A stretch of DNA of 40,814 bases from Bacteroidales bacterium. Its GTDB lineage: Bacteria > Bacteroidota > Bacteroidia > Bacteroidales > UBA932. Within the stretch, counting starts at the first letter, position 1; the number at the start of each line of letters is the position of its first letter. The translations under genes were made by a program, and so were the position numbers. The notes beneath the pieces are model-generated. The model did no database searches and was not told the origin of the DNA. It saw nothing but the letters and a program-made list of their open reading frames with translations. Positions 22,486-30,997 of this stretch are shown here, one piece after another. The stretch lies in the NCBI GenBank assembly GCA_017548505.1, contig JAFYZX010000082.1:1-40814 (forward strand). Reading direction: 5' to 3'.

Positions 22486-23685
22486 TTAACGCATTGCGCT
22501 TATGAATCTATTTCGCCCGGTAATGTCTTTTGAGGTGCGGATATCCCGGAAGTTATTCTCCAGAAGCAAAGCCTTAAGCCCCTCGGCAAACAGAGGATTG
22601 ATTTCAAAGTAGAGTTTGCCGCCGGGATAAAGGAGTTCCTGAGCCATCTCAGCGATTTTGCGGTAGAAAAGCAGCGGGTCTTCATCTCTGACAAAAAGCG
22701 CCTGTTCCGGTTCAAAATCCAGCACGTTTCTGTGCATCAGTTCCTTTTCTTTCTCAGCGATATAAGGAGGGTTGGAAACGATTATGTCCAGCCTCCCGAT
22801 GAAGGATTTGAGAGCGGCAAAACCGCAAGACGAATCATCTTCCAAAACATCAGATTCCTGATGTTCTTTTGTTTTCTGAAGCACATCGTAGCGGAAGAAC
22901 ATCGGCCAGCGCCTACCGTGGCGGAACCGCTGGTTCTGAGCATACTCCAATGCCGTTTCGGAAATATCGCAACCGTAGGTTTCAAGGGCAATGTTATTGT
23001 TCTCTGCTGCATCCTGAAGAAGTTTGTGCAGGCTCCATGCAATACATCCGCTACCCGTGCAGATATCGAAAATCTTGAACGGCTGGGGAGAACCGTGAAT
23101 GCTCCTGGCCTCCTGTTTTGGGAGAGGCTGGGAGCATTTTATGGGGGTTTTTGCTCCTGGCCTCAACATTCTAGAGAGGCCGGGAGCACGTGACAGGTAA
23201 TCCCGTTTAAAATCCTTGGCTATGAGGTTTACAAGTTCCTCGGTTTCAGGTCTTGGTATCAGGACTCCCGGACCAACCTTGAATTTCTCTCCGCAGAAGT
23301 ACTCGAAGCCCGCAATGTACTGGACGGGTTCCCCCTTTTCCAAACGGGAAATTACCTCCTCCGGATCCGCAGATCTGCTCTTAAAAGAAACAGACACGCA
23401 TGGCTTGGCGGCAGATGCTATGTTTGAAGAATTATTATTTGGAGAAGAACCTGTTTGAGAAGAAGTGTTTGGGAAAGAACTTTCTTGGAAAGGATCTTTT
23501 TGGAATGGAGATGTTTGAGATGAACCAGTTGGACAGATTTCTTCATCGGGATATGTGAGCTGATGGGTGCGGGAAATATTGAAGATATCTTCAAGAGCTC
23601 TACGTGCGATAGCCGAAGCTTCTTCCGGTGAGTAAATGGAAGAAAGCCTTTGGCGGCACGCGTTTATGAAATCTGTGATTTTCAT
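22486..23685 (-). CDS. prmC: Peptide chain release factor N5-glutamine methyltransferase, expanded
   Basis: PrmC methylates the Gln of the GGQ motif in release factors RF1/RF2. The C-terminal SAM fold is recognisable: motif I FDICTGSGCIAWSLH (206-220), acidic loop YGCDISETALEYA (237-249), and the diagnostic VSNPPYIAEKE with N305-P-P-Y308. The N-terminal helical domain carries LEKGEPVQYIAGFEYFCGEKFKV and IPRPETEELV (143-152). At 399 residues it is over 100 longer than usual. The excess lies in two in-frame insertions: a Ser/Pro/Gln/Asn-rich pentapeptide repeat (about 48-92) and about 39 residues (164-203) encoded by two GC-rich palindromes, plus a short acidic loop near 274-290. All fall in linkers rather than in motifs, so the enzyme is probably still active. 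Confidence 0.92.
   Translation of the reverse strand: MKITDFINACRQRLSSIYSPEEASAIARRALEDIFNISRTHQLTYPDEEICPTGSSQTSPFQKDPFQESSFPNTSSQTGSSPNNNSSNIASAAKPCVSVSFKSRSADPEEVISRLEKGEPVQYIAGFEYFCGEKFKVGPGVLIPRPETEELVNLIAKDFKRDYLSRAPGLSRMLRPGAKTPIKCSQPLPKQEARSIHGSPQPFKIFDICTGSGCIAWSLHKLLQDAAENNNIALETYGCDISETALEYAQNQRFRHGRRWPMFFRYDVLQKTKEHQESDVLEDDSSCGFAALKSFIGRLDIIVSNPPYIAEKEKELMHRNVLDFEPEQALFVRDEDPLLFYRKIAEMAQELLYPGGKLYFEINPLFAEGLKALLLENNFRDIRTSKDITGRNRFISAMR
23101..23187. repeat. Two tandem GC-rich palindromes inside prmC
   Basis: GCTCCTGGCCTC (23101-23112) faces GAGGCTGGGAGC (23124-23135), and an identical left arm at 23153-23164 faces GAGGCCGGGAGC (23176-23187). Each is a 12-bp hairpin with one or two G-T wobbles and an 11-base loop, and the copies are 52 bases apart. 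Both arms are flanked by TG...CA. They translate in frame as part of the second PrmC insertion. The design recalls palindromic elements that insert within coding frames, such as the Rickettsia RPE elements. Confidence 0.75.
23421..23545. repeat. 15-bp minisatellite (pentapeptide-coding) inside prmC
   Basis: About eight degenerate copies of a unit with core TTTGRRRARRA. The G of the core falls at 23426, 23441, 23457, 23471, 23487, 23502, 23517 and 23531, so intervals are 14-16 bases (mean 15). In the protein this gives successive units such as SSQTS, PFQKD, PFQES, SFPNT, SSQTG and SSPNN. Confidence 0.75.
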
Positions 23686-23724
23686 TAAGCGTTTTTCTTA
23701 AGCTCTTGATTATATGGTTTTTAT

Positions 23725-23763
23725 ATAAATGAGGGGTGTCCATTTTCGCCACCCCTCATTTAT
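23725..23763. terminator. Strong hairpin downstream of tnaA
   Basis: ATAAATGAGGGGTG (23725-23738) is perfectly complementary to CACCCCTCATTTAT (23750-23763), a 14-bp stem with an 11-base loop. It lies in the 116-base gap between the tnaA stop and the prmC start, 39 bases past the tnaA stop. Beyond the hairpin the minus strand is A-rich rather than T-rich, so it may act as an RNA-stabilising 3' end or a weak terminator. Nothing else is visible in this gap. Confidence 0.65.
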
Positions 23764-23801
23764 CTATCTTGCTCATTATTAGACAATTGTCAAAAACGGG
23801 C

Positions 23802-25178
23802 TCATCCCAGCCTCTTGAGCTGTACGGTGAAGTGGCGCATCAGAGGGGCTTCCCACTCAATGGCAACGCCACGGGTGATGGTCTTGCGCCTGTCATAGAC
23901 GTTCTTGAGGGCAGCGGCAATCACCTTCATGTGGTTGTCTGTGTAAACCCTTCTTGGAATTGCCATTCGGAGAAGGTCCAGGCCTCCGAAGCGGTTTTCC
24001 CTTGTGACAGGATCACGGTCTGCAAGCATGTAGCCGATTTCGCAGGCACGGATGCCGGCCTCAAGGTAAAGTTCGCAGGTAAGTGTCTGGGCCGGGAACT
24101 CTTCCTTAGGAACATCGGTGAGCACCTTGTCAGCATCAACGAAGATGGCGTGTCCGCCGGCAGGCCTCTGGTAAGGAATGCCGTACTCGTCCAGAAGGCT
24201 TGCAAGATACTGCACCTGGTGGATGCGGGTGTGGAGCATGTCAAACTCCGTGTTCTCTTCCAGTCCCTGGGCCAGGGCGTTGAGATCCCTTCCGTTCATT
24301 CCGCCGTAGGTAACATATCCCTCGAATGGAATGCAGAAGAGCTTGGCTCCTTCGTACCAGTCCTTGTTGTTGGTGCCGATGAATCCTCCCATATTAACTA
24401 CGCCATCTTTCTTGGCACTCATTGTCATGGCATCGACATCCTTGTACATCTCAAGGGCAATCTCCTTGATGGTCTTGTCTGCATAGCCTTCCTCCCTGGT
24501 CTTGATGAAGTATGCATTCTCGGCAAAGCGGGCGCTGTCCATAACAACAGGAACTCCGTACTTGTGGCACAGGGCGCAGGTGTCCTTGATGTTCTTCATA
24601 GATACTGGCTGGCCTCCAACGGTGTTGTTAGTGACGGTCAGCACCATGAACGGAACGTTGCCCTTGTTCTCAATGAGGACTTTCTCAAGTTTTTCCAGGG
24701 AAACGTTGCCCTTGAACGGAACCTCTTTCTGGGTATCCTTGGCATCGTCACATGTTACGTCTATGGCCTTGGCCTTGCGGCTCTCGATATGACCCTTGGT
24801 GGTGTCGAAGTGGGCGTTGCCGGGAATCACGTTTCCGGCCTTAACCAAGTAGGAGAAAAGAACGTTCTCGGCAGCCCTTCCCTGGTGGGTCGGAATCACA
24901 TAGTTCATTCCGAAGATCTTCTTTACCACAGCCTCGAACTTGTAGAAGGAAGTGGCTCCCGCATAGCTCTCGTCGCCGAGCATGAGCTCAGACCACTGGC
25001 GGTCGCTCATGGCACCGGTGCCGCTGTCTGTAAGAAGGTCTATGTAAACCTGTTCCGCTTTAAGCTGAAATACATTGTAATGAGCCTCGGCCAGCCACTT
25101 TTTTCTCTCCTCGAGAGTGGAGCGGCGGATAGGCTCGATCATTTTTATTTTCCAAGATTCTGCAAAAGGTAGTTCCAT
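23802..25178 (-). CDS. tnaA: Tryptophanase
   Basis: The 458-residue PLP enzyme cleaves tryptophan to indole, pyruvate and ammonia. It starts MELPFAESWKIKMIEPIRRS as in Bacteroides tryptophanase. It shows DLLTDSGTGAMSD, THQGRAAENVLF, the FDTTKGH segment, and MDSARFAENAYFIK. The PLP site is M-S-A-K-K-D-G, with Lys257 the expected Schiff-base lysine by analogy with tyrosine phenol-lyase. The residues around VMDSARF and FDTTKGH point to tryptophanase rather than tyrosine phenol-lyase. No tnaC-like leader or tryptophan permease is next to it. It follows ddl by 32 bases, so it may be read from the PBP-ddl transcript, and a strong hairpin follows it. Confidence 0.94.
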   Translation of the reverse strand: MELPFAESWKIKMIEPIRRSTLEERKKWLAEAHYNVFQLKAEQVYIDLLTDSGTGAMSDRQWSELMLGDESYAGATSFYKFEAVVKKIFGMNYVIPTHQGRAAENVLFSYLVKAGNVIPGNAHFDTTKGHIESRKAKAIDVTCDDAKDTQKEVPFKGNVSLEKLEKVLIENKGNVPFMVLTVTNNTVGGQPVSMKNIKDTCALCHKYGVPVVMDSARFAENAYFIKTREEGYADKTIKEIALEMYKDVDAMTMSAKKDGVVNMGGFIGTNNKDWYEGAKLFCIPFEGYVTYGGMNGRDLNALAQGLEENTEFDMLHTRIHQVQYLASLLDEYGIPYQRPAGGHAIFVDADKVLTDVPKEEFPAQTLTCELYLEAGIRACEIGYMLADRDPVTRENRFGGLDLLRMAIPRRVYTDNHMKVIAAALKNVYDRRKTITRGVAIEWEAPLMRHFTVQLKRLG

Positions 25179-25210
25179 ATACTGTATCGATTCGTTTTAA
25201 GTTATTTCTT

Positions 25211-26227
25211 CTATCTCGGGACAAAAGCCTCTTCGATAAGGCTGGTGATGAAATCCATTATGTCTATGCCTGCAACGCGGAGCATATTAGGCACGAGACT
25301 CATCTCTGTCATTCCCGGAACAGTGTTGGTTTCAAGGAAGTAGATGTCCTCTTTTTCGGTGACTATGTAGTCCATCCTGACAACTCCGCGGCATCCCATA
25401 TATGAGTAAATCTGCTCTGTAAGGTTCTGGATCTTGGCGCTCAGGGCCGGTGTTATCCTGGCCGGACAGATTTCCTGGCTTTCTCCCAGGTACTTGGCCT
25501 CGTAGTCGAAGAACTCCCTTTCGGTAACGATTTCGGTTACCGGAAGGGCTGTGATCTTTCCGTGGAACATGAACACTCCGCAGGTCATTTCCCTGCCTTT
25601 AACTGCCGCCTCCGCCAGAATGGTTCCGCATTCGGAGAAGGCCTTGTCGATAGCACTCTGGAGCTCACCTTCAGTCTTGACCTTTGTGACACCGAAGCTA
25701 CTGCCGCCGACTGTCGGCTTGACGAACATCGGAAGACCGACCTGGCGGATGATTTCCCGGATTGAATAAGGACGGTTCTTGCTGATGAATATATCGTCAG
25801 CCATCTTGACGCCCGCAAAGTCAAGGAATCTCTTGCAGCTGTGCTTGTCGAAAGTTATCGCGGAGACAAAGGAAGAACAGGAAGTCAAAGGCACTTTCTG
25901 CATTTCCAGATAACCCTGAAGCAAGCCGTTTTCTCCAGGTGTTCCGTGAATCATTATCAAGGCAGCGTCAAATCTCTTTCTTTCCCTGCTTCGAGGATCT
26001 TCAAATGAGAAGTCGTTCTTGTCCACAAGGCCTGCCCCATCGTGTTTGAGAACCGACTCAGAAGTCTGTCCGTCAGCAGGAAGCACATACCAGCGAGTGC
26101 CCTCGATAAAGACTATCACAGGGTAGTATTTCTGTCTGTCTATATGCTTTAGGGTGTTCAGCGTGGAAAGGACACTCACCTCCCTTTCAGATGAGTCTCC
26201 GCCACAAATCACAGCTATTGTTTTCAT
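25211..26227 (-). CDS. ddl: D-alanine--D-alanine ligase
   Basis: The 338-residue product joins two D-Ala using ATP to make the terminal dipeptide of peptidoglycan precursors. It has an N-terminal GGDSSEREVSVLS (Glu15 is the expected first-site residue) and ATP-grasp motifs including KPTVGGSSFGVTKV and VRMDYIVTEKEDIYFLETNTVPGMTEMSLVP with the metal ligands Glu and Asn. The loop FFDYEAKYLG carries the Tyr that marks D-Ala-D-Ala rather than D-Ala-D-Lac specificity, so no intrinsic vancomycin-resistance signature is seen. It lies 21 bases after the class A PBP gene, which fits joint wall synthesis. Confidence 0.96.
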   Translation of the reverse strand: MKTIAVICGGDSSEREVSVLSTLNTLKHIDRQKYYPVIVFIEGTRWYVLPADGQTSESVLKHDGAGLVDKNDFSFEDPRSRERKRFDAALIMIHGTPGENGLLQGYLEMQKVPLTSCSSFVSAITFDKHSCKRFLDFAGVKMADDIFISKNRPYSIREIIRQVGLPMFVKPTVGGSSFGVTKVKTEGELQSAIDKAFSECGTILAEAAVKGREMTCGVFMFHGKITALPVTEIVTEREFFDYEAKYLGESQEICPARITPALSAKIQNLTEQIYSYMGCRGVVRMDYIVTEKEDIYFLETNTVPGMTEMSLVPNMLRVAGIDIMDFITSLIEEAFVPR

Positions 26228-26248
26228 CGGCGATAAATTTTTGCCTGT

Positions 26249-28561
26249 CTAGTTTTCTTCTATGAAGTTGTCCCCGTCAACATCCGGATCGGTAGTGTTA
26301 TGAGGTATACAGTCTATGCTGTAGCCCTGAGGCTTGGTGAAATGGTCGTCTATGCTAATCGGGATGGACGGATCGTCAAGGACTTTCTTCATGAACAGAC
26401 CCCAGATAGGAAGGGCCACGCTTGCTCCCTGTCCCATACCGGTCCAGCGGAAGTGAACCTGACGGTCCTCGGCTCCAACCCATACGCCAACGGTGAGCCT
26501 AGGAACATAGCCGATAAACCAACCGTCCGAGTTGTCGTTGGTGGTTCCGGTCTTGCCGGCAATCTCTCCGCCCTGGATATAGCGGCGAAGCCTTGCTCCG
26601 GTACCCGCATCAACCACACTGCGCATCATTCCGATCATAGTGTAGGCCGTGCTGGCTCCGATGGCCTCTCTCTTCCTGGATGCGAAATTCGTGAGAACCC
26701 TGCCGTTCTTGTCCTCTATCCTCAGCACATATACAGGCTCCACGAAAACACCTTTGCTCGGGAAGGTGTTGTATGCACTTACCATCTGGTAAACAGGAAC
26801 ATCCGCACTGCCCACGCAGAGGGAATATACAGGTTCCAGATAGCATTTCAGACCCATATTGTGAGCCATCTGCACAAGGGCGTCAGGCCCGAACTGCTTC
26901 ATCAGGTAAGCGGATATGTTGTTGTTGGATACGGTAAGCCCCCACTTGAGGGTTACGGTAGCCCCGTTACCACCGCCCTTAGGAGTCCAGACGCTGTTTC
27001 CCGTCACGAAAGACTGAGGAAGGTTAACCGCAACGTCGCAAGGAGTGAATCCCTCCTGCATCGCAAGCGTGTAGAGGAATGGCTTGAAGGTGGAACCCAC
27101 CTGCCTCTGGCCCTGCATAACCTGGTCGTACTTGAAGTAGTTGTAGTTTGCTCCGCCGACGTATGCTCTGACATATCCTGTTTCCGGCTCCATTGCCATA
27201 AGGCCTGTACGCAGGAAGGATTTGAAATAGAGGATACTGTCGTTCGGAGTCATCGTGGTATCTATGTAACCCTTGTCGTTCCAGGCAAATACCCTCATCT
27301 TGGTTTTCTCGTCGAAGCTCTTTTCTATCTCTGAATCGCTGTATCCGGCTTCCTTCATGTTCTTGTAGCGGTCGCTCCAGCGGCGGGAGCGGTTCATAAG
27401 GGTTTCTATGACATTCTCAGGAGTGCCGTCTGCAAACGGGAAATGCTTGCGGTACTTGAGGTCATCCTTGAACAGGGGCTGAAGATACTTCAGATGCTCT
27501 ACCGCGGCCTGCTCCGCATAGCGCTGCATCTTGGCGTTTAAAGGAGTGATTATCTTCAGACCGTCTTTCTCCAGAATATATTTCTCGCCGTCCGGCTTGC
27601 GGTTCTTGTTAAGCCAGCCGTAAAGGGGATCCTCTTTCCATCTGATGGAATCCTGGCGGTAGTCGTAAGGATTCGAGTATGAGGAGCGCTTAGGCTCGCT
27701 CGCGCTCATTATCCTCTTGAGCATATCCCTGAAATAAGGAGCCTGTCCGTTGGACACGTCCACATCTCCCCTGGATGCCAGCGTGATAGGTATTTTAACT
27801 ATGCTGTCGTACTGAGCGTCTGTCAGATAACCGTATTTATTCATCTGCTTGAGCACGTGGTTGCGCCTCTGGAGGGAAAGCTCCGGATTGCGGACAGGGT
27901 TGTACTTCGTAGGCTTGTTGACCATTCCCACCAGCAGCGCGGCTTCCTCAACCGTAAGGTCCTTTGGAAGCTTTCCGAAGAATGTGGACGATGCGCTTTT
28001 TATTCCGTAGGCGTTTCTTCCAAAGAAAACGGCATCCAGATACATGCTCATTATCTCTTCCTTGGTGTAGCTCCTCTCGAGCTTGATGGCGGTAATCCAC
28101 TCCTTGAGCTTGGTGGTTATGAGCTTCAGTTTTCCCTTTCCTTCGCCTCTCGGGAAAAGGCTTTTTGCAAGCTGCTGGCTAAGGGTACTTCCTCCACCGC
28201 CTTCCGCACGGTTGCCAAGCATAAGGCTCTTTACCGCAACTCTTACAAGGCTCTTTCCGTCTATGCCGCTATGCTCGTAGAATCTCGCGTCTTCCGTAGC
28301 CACAAGGGCATCCTTAAGGTTCTGCGACAGTTCTTCATAGTTGGAGTAGGATCTGTTCTCAACGTGGTAAGTATTGAGAAGAGTTCCGTCATCGGCGATA
28401 ATCTGGGTAGCCAGGTTGCTCTGAGGGTCCTCCAGCTCCTCGAAAGAAGGGATGTCTGCAAAAATCCAGACCAGCCCCAGCAAGAGCAGCACCAGGATTA
28501 TCGGGCTGAAAACTATGATCCACAGCCACTTAAGAAACCGTTTCCTGTTTTTGATCTTCAT
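26249..28561 (-). CDS. mrcA: Class A penicillin-binding protein (bifunctional PBP1A-type)
   Basis: The 770-residue product has a short cytoplasmic tail, one membrane helix (about 13-35), and a GT51 glycosyltransferase domain with ALVATEDARFYEHSGID (catalytic Glu90) and GGGSTLSQQLAKSLFPR. The transpeptidase domain has S490-T-F-K493, S545-N-N547 and a KTG motif in AGKTGTTNDNSDG. It polymerises lipid II and crosslinks glycan strands at the outer face of the inner membrane. It leads a likely unit with ddl and tnaA. A TATTTTTG box (28582-28589, minus) lies 20 bases upstream of the ATG. Nothing is missing or truncated. Confidence 0.95.
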   Translation of the reverse strand: MKIKNRKRFLKWLWIIVFSPIILVLLLLGLVWIFADIPSFEELEDPQSNLATQIIADDGTLLNTYHVENRSYSNYEELSQNLKDALVATEDARFYEHSGIDGKSLVRVAVKSLMLGNRAEGGGGSTLSQQLAKSLFPRGEGKGKLKLITTKLKEWITAIKLERSYTKEEIMSMYLDAVFFGRNAYGIKSASSTFFGKLPKDLTVEEAALLVGMVNKPTKYNPVRNPELSLQRRNHVLKQMNKYGYLTDAQYDSIVKIPITLASRGDVDVSNGQAPYFRDMLKRIMSASEPKRSSYSNPYDYRQDSIRWKEDPLYGWLNKNRKPDGEKYILEKDGLKIITPLNAKMQRYAEQAAVEHLKYLQPLFKDDLKYRKHFPFADGTPENVIETLMNRSRRWSDRYKNMKEAGYSDSEIEKSFDEKTKMRVFAWNDKGYIDTTMTPNDSILYFKSFLRTGLMAMEPETGYVRAYVGGANYNYFKYDQVMQGQRQVGSTFKPFLYTLAMQEGFTPCDVAVNLPQSFVTGNSVWTPKGGGNGATVTLKWGLTVSNNNISAYLMKQFGPDALVQMAHNMGLKCYLEPVYSLCVGSADVPVYQMVSAYNTFPSKGVFVEPVYVLRIEDKNGRVLTNFASRKREAIGASTAYTMIGMMRSVVDAGTGARLRRYIQGGEIAGKTGTTNDNSDGWFIGYVPRLTVGVWVGAEDRQVHFRWTGMGQGASVALPIWGLFMKKVLDDPSIPISIDDHFTKPQGYSIDCIPHNTTDPDVDGDNFIEEN

Positions 28562-28581
28562 TTTTGAAAAAATTGTAAAAA

Positions 28582-28589
28582 CAAAAATA
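28582..28589 (-). promoter_or_regulatory. Putative -7 element for the class A PBP gene
   Basis: TATTTTTG on the minus strand matches TAnnTTTG, 20 bases before the start codon at 28561. The region is A/T-rich, so chance matches are possible and no clear -33 box was found. Confidence 0.35.
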
Positions 28590-28599
28590 CAAATAAAAA

Positions 28600-28632
28600 T
28601 TTGGAATAAATGGGAGTTAATGATTTACTTTG
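28600..28632 (+). promoter_or_regulatory. Promoter of topA
   Basis: TTTG (28600-28603), 21 bases, then TTACTTTG (28625-28632), which differs from TAnnTTTG by one base. Transcription would begin about 20 bases before the ATG at 28661. This supports that ATG over an in-frame codon further upstream that overlaps the promoter. Confidence 0.6.
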
Positions 28633-28660
28633 CACCTCCAATAAACCAAACGAAGGGAAC

Positions 28661-30991
28661 ATGGGAGAGAAACTAGTCATTGTAGAGTCTCCGGCCAAGG
28701 CCAAGACTATCGAGAAATTCCTGGGAAAGGGATACACTGTAAAATCAAGCTTCGGACATATATGCGATTTGCCCAAGACAGCCCTGGGCATTGACATAGA
28801 AAACGGATTCAAGCCAGCATATCAGGTTCCGGCAGACAAGAAGAAAGTTGTTTCTGAACTCAAGGCTCTGGCAGACAAGGCCGAGGTCGTCTATCTGGCA
28901 AGCGATGAGGACCGCGAGGGAGAAGCCATAGCCTGGCATCTTCAGAACCGTCTGGGCCTCAAGCCGGAGAATACCCGCAGAATCGTTTTCCACGAAATCA
29001 CAAAGAACGCAATACTGGAAGCCGTGCAGAATCCGCGCTCGGTAGACGAGAATCTTGTGAATGCACAGCAGGCAAGAAGGGTTCTGGACCGCATAGTGGG
29101 ATTCGAGCTTTCTCCTGTGCTCTGGAGAAAGGTAGGCAAGGGCCTTTCGGCAGGAAGGGTACAGAGCGTGGCCGTAAGGCTGATCGTTGACCGTGAAAAG
29201 GAAATCCAGAACTTCTCGGCTGCACCATTCTATAAGGTAACGGGAGTTTTCCATCCGGACACCGCAGCCGGCAAGGTAAAGCTCAGCGCAACCCTCGACG
29301 GAAAATTCTCCACCAAGGAAGAGGCTTTGGCATTTCTCCAGAAGTGCAACTCAGGATGCCGGTTCTCCATAGAGTCAATCGAGAAGAAACAGGCCTTCAG
29401 ATATCCGGCGCCTCCGTTTACAACATCATCACTGCAGCAGGAAGCAAGCCGCAAACTCGGTTTCTCCGTCTCCCAGACAATGAGAGTTGCCCAATCCCTT
29501 TACGAGAGCGGAAAGATTACCTACATGAGAACAGACTCCACAAATCTGTCCTCTCTGGCAATCAACACCATAAAGCAGGCAATCGTTGAAAGCTACGGAG
29601 AAAATTACTCAAAGGTCCGCCAGTTCCACACTCACGCAAAGGGAGCCCAGGAAGCCCACGAGGCAATCCGTCCTACATACGCCTCAGACAGAACCATAGA
29701 GGGCACTCCGGCAGAGAAGAAACTCTATGACCTTATCTGGAAGAGAGCCGTAGCCTCACAGATGGCGGATGCCAAGGTTGAGAGAACAACCATAACCATC
29801 GTTTCAGACAAATTCGCGGAGAAGTTCATCTGCGAAGGCGAGCAGATCCTCTTTGACGGATTCCTGAAACTTTATATTGAAGGTCGCGATGACGAGCCTG
29901 AAGAAGAGACTCTGAGCCAGCTCATTCCGGACCTTGCCCAGGGTCAGAAGATGGACGCGCTTTCCATCGAGGCCATGCAGAAGTTCGCCCCTAGGCCACC
30001 GCGCTATTCCGAGGCCACTCTGGTAAAGAAGATGGAGGAACTCGGCATCGGAAGGCCAAGCACCTACGCCCCTACCATCACCACCATCACCAGCAAGAGA
30101 GGCTATGTGGTAAAGGACTCCAGGCCTGGCGTCAAGAGAGATGTTGTAAAGATCTCTCTAGATGGACCGTCAGACACCGCACAGAGGGGAACAATCACGG
30201 AAACCGTGGTAACGGAAAGCGTTGGAGCAGAGAAGAGCAAGCTCTTCCCTCAGGATATGGGAACAGTCGTAACCCATTATCTGGAAGACAATTTCAAGGA
30301 GATTATGGATTATGGATTCACTGCCAGGATAGAGGAAGATTTCGACCGTATCGCTGACGGGCAGCTCGAATGGACTTCCCTGATTTCTTCTTTCTATGCT
30401 CCTTTTCATAATACGGTTCAGGCACAGAACCAGGAGAAGACTCATGTTACCGCGGAGAGAATTCTCGGCAACGACCCTAAGGATGGAAAGCCGATTACCG
30501 TAAGGCTCGGCAAGTTCGGTCCTCTGGCACAGAAGGGAACATCAGACGATCCGGCCAAGCAGTTTGCATCGCTGAGGAAAGACCAGTCCATCGAGACCAT
30601 TACACTTGACCAGGCCTTGAAACTTTTTGAGCTTCCAAGATTTGTGGGCTCAATTGACGGAAAGGACGTTACCGCCGCCGTGGGAAGATTCGGGGCTTAT
30701 ATTAAATGGGATGGCAAGTTCTTCTCCCTGGCAAAGGGACAGGACCCTTACACTATAGATATAGAGCAGGCCAAACAGCTGATCCAGGATAAGGAACAGG
30801 CGGCAGAAAAGAGCCTGATAAAGGAATTCGCCGGAGAGGACATCCAGGTTCTGAACGGAAGGTACGGCCCTTACATCAAGCACAAGGGAAACAACTACAA
30901 GATTCCTAAGGGAAAAGGAGCCAAGCCGGCAGCAGACCTTAGCCTTGAAGACTGCAAAGCCCTGATAGAAAACGCCAAGCCAAAGAAATAG
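28661..30991 (+). CDS. topA: DNA topoisomerase I (type IA)
   Basis: The 776-residue product relaxes negative supercoils by single-strand passage. It begins MGEKLVIVESPAKAKTIEKFLG, the TOPRIM start, and has the TOPRIM acidic motif LASDEDREGEAIAW. The active-site Tyr is in KITYMRTDSTNLS (about residue 288). The C-terminus carries three or so topoisomerase C-terminal repeats (VRLGKFGPLAQKG, AAVGRFGAYIKWDGKF, LNGRYGPYIKHKGNNYKIP) in place of zinc fingers, as is common in Bacteroidota. An in-frame start at 28610 adds 17 residues but overlaps the promoter, so 28661 is chosen. It is followed after 6 bases by the ureohydrolase-like gene, an association also seen in other Bacteroidota. Confidence 0.97.
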   Translation: MGEKLVIVESPAKAKTIEKFLGKGYTVKSSFGHICDLPKTALGIDIENGFKPAYQVPADKKKVVSELKALADKAEVVYLASDEDREGEAIAWHLQNRLGLKPENTRRIVFHEITKNAILEAVQNPRSVDENLVNAQQARRVLDRIVGFELSPVLWRKVGKGLSAGRVQSVAVRLIVDREKEIQNFSAAPFYKVTGVFHPDTAAGKVKLSATLDGKFSTKEEALAFLQKCNSGCRFSIESIEKKQAFRYPAPPFTTSSLQQEASRKLGFSVSQTMRVAQSLYESGKITYMRTDSTNLSSLAINTIKQAIVESYGENYSKVRQFHTHAKGAQEAHEAIRPTYASDRTIEGTPAEKKLYDLIWKRAVASQMADAKVERTTITIVSDKFAEKFICEGEQILFDGFLKLYIEGRDDEPEEETLSQLIPDLAQGQKMDALSIEAMQKFAPRPPRYSEATLVKKMEELGIGRPSTYAPTITTITSKRGYVVKDSRPGVKRDVVKISLDGPSDTAQRGTITETVVTESVGAEKSKLFPQDMGTVVTHYLEDNFKEIMDYGFTARIEEDFDRIADGQLEWTSLISSFYAPFHNTVQAQNQEKTHVTAERILGNDPKDGKPITVRLGKFGPLAQKGTSDDPAKQFASLRKDQSIETITLDQALKLFELPRFVGSIDGKDVTAAVGRFGAYIKWDGKFFSLAKGQDPYTIDIEQAKQLIQDKEQAAEKSLIKEFAGEDIQVLNGRYGPYIKHKGNNYKIPKGKGAKPAADLSLEDCKALIENAKPKK

Positions 30992-30997
30992 CAGATT

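Noticed and set aside
23101-23187. The repeated palindromes as a CRISPR array
   Set aside because: Only two units, palindromic arms with short loops, no spacers of uniform length and no cas genes; the sequence is inside prmC.
23736-25172. Plus-strand open frame of 478 codons opposite tnaA
   Set aside because: It is the shadow of a strongly conserved tryptophanase gene; its residues follow the codon bias of the other strand and match no family I know.
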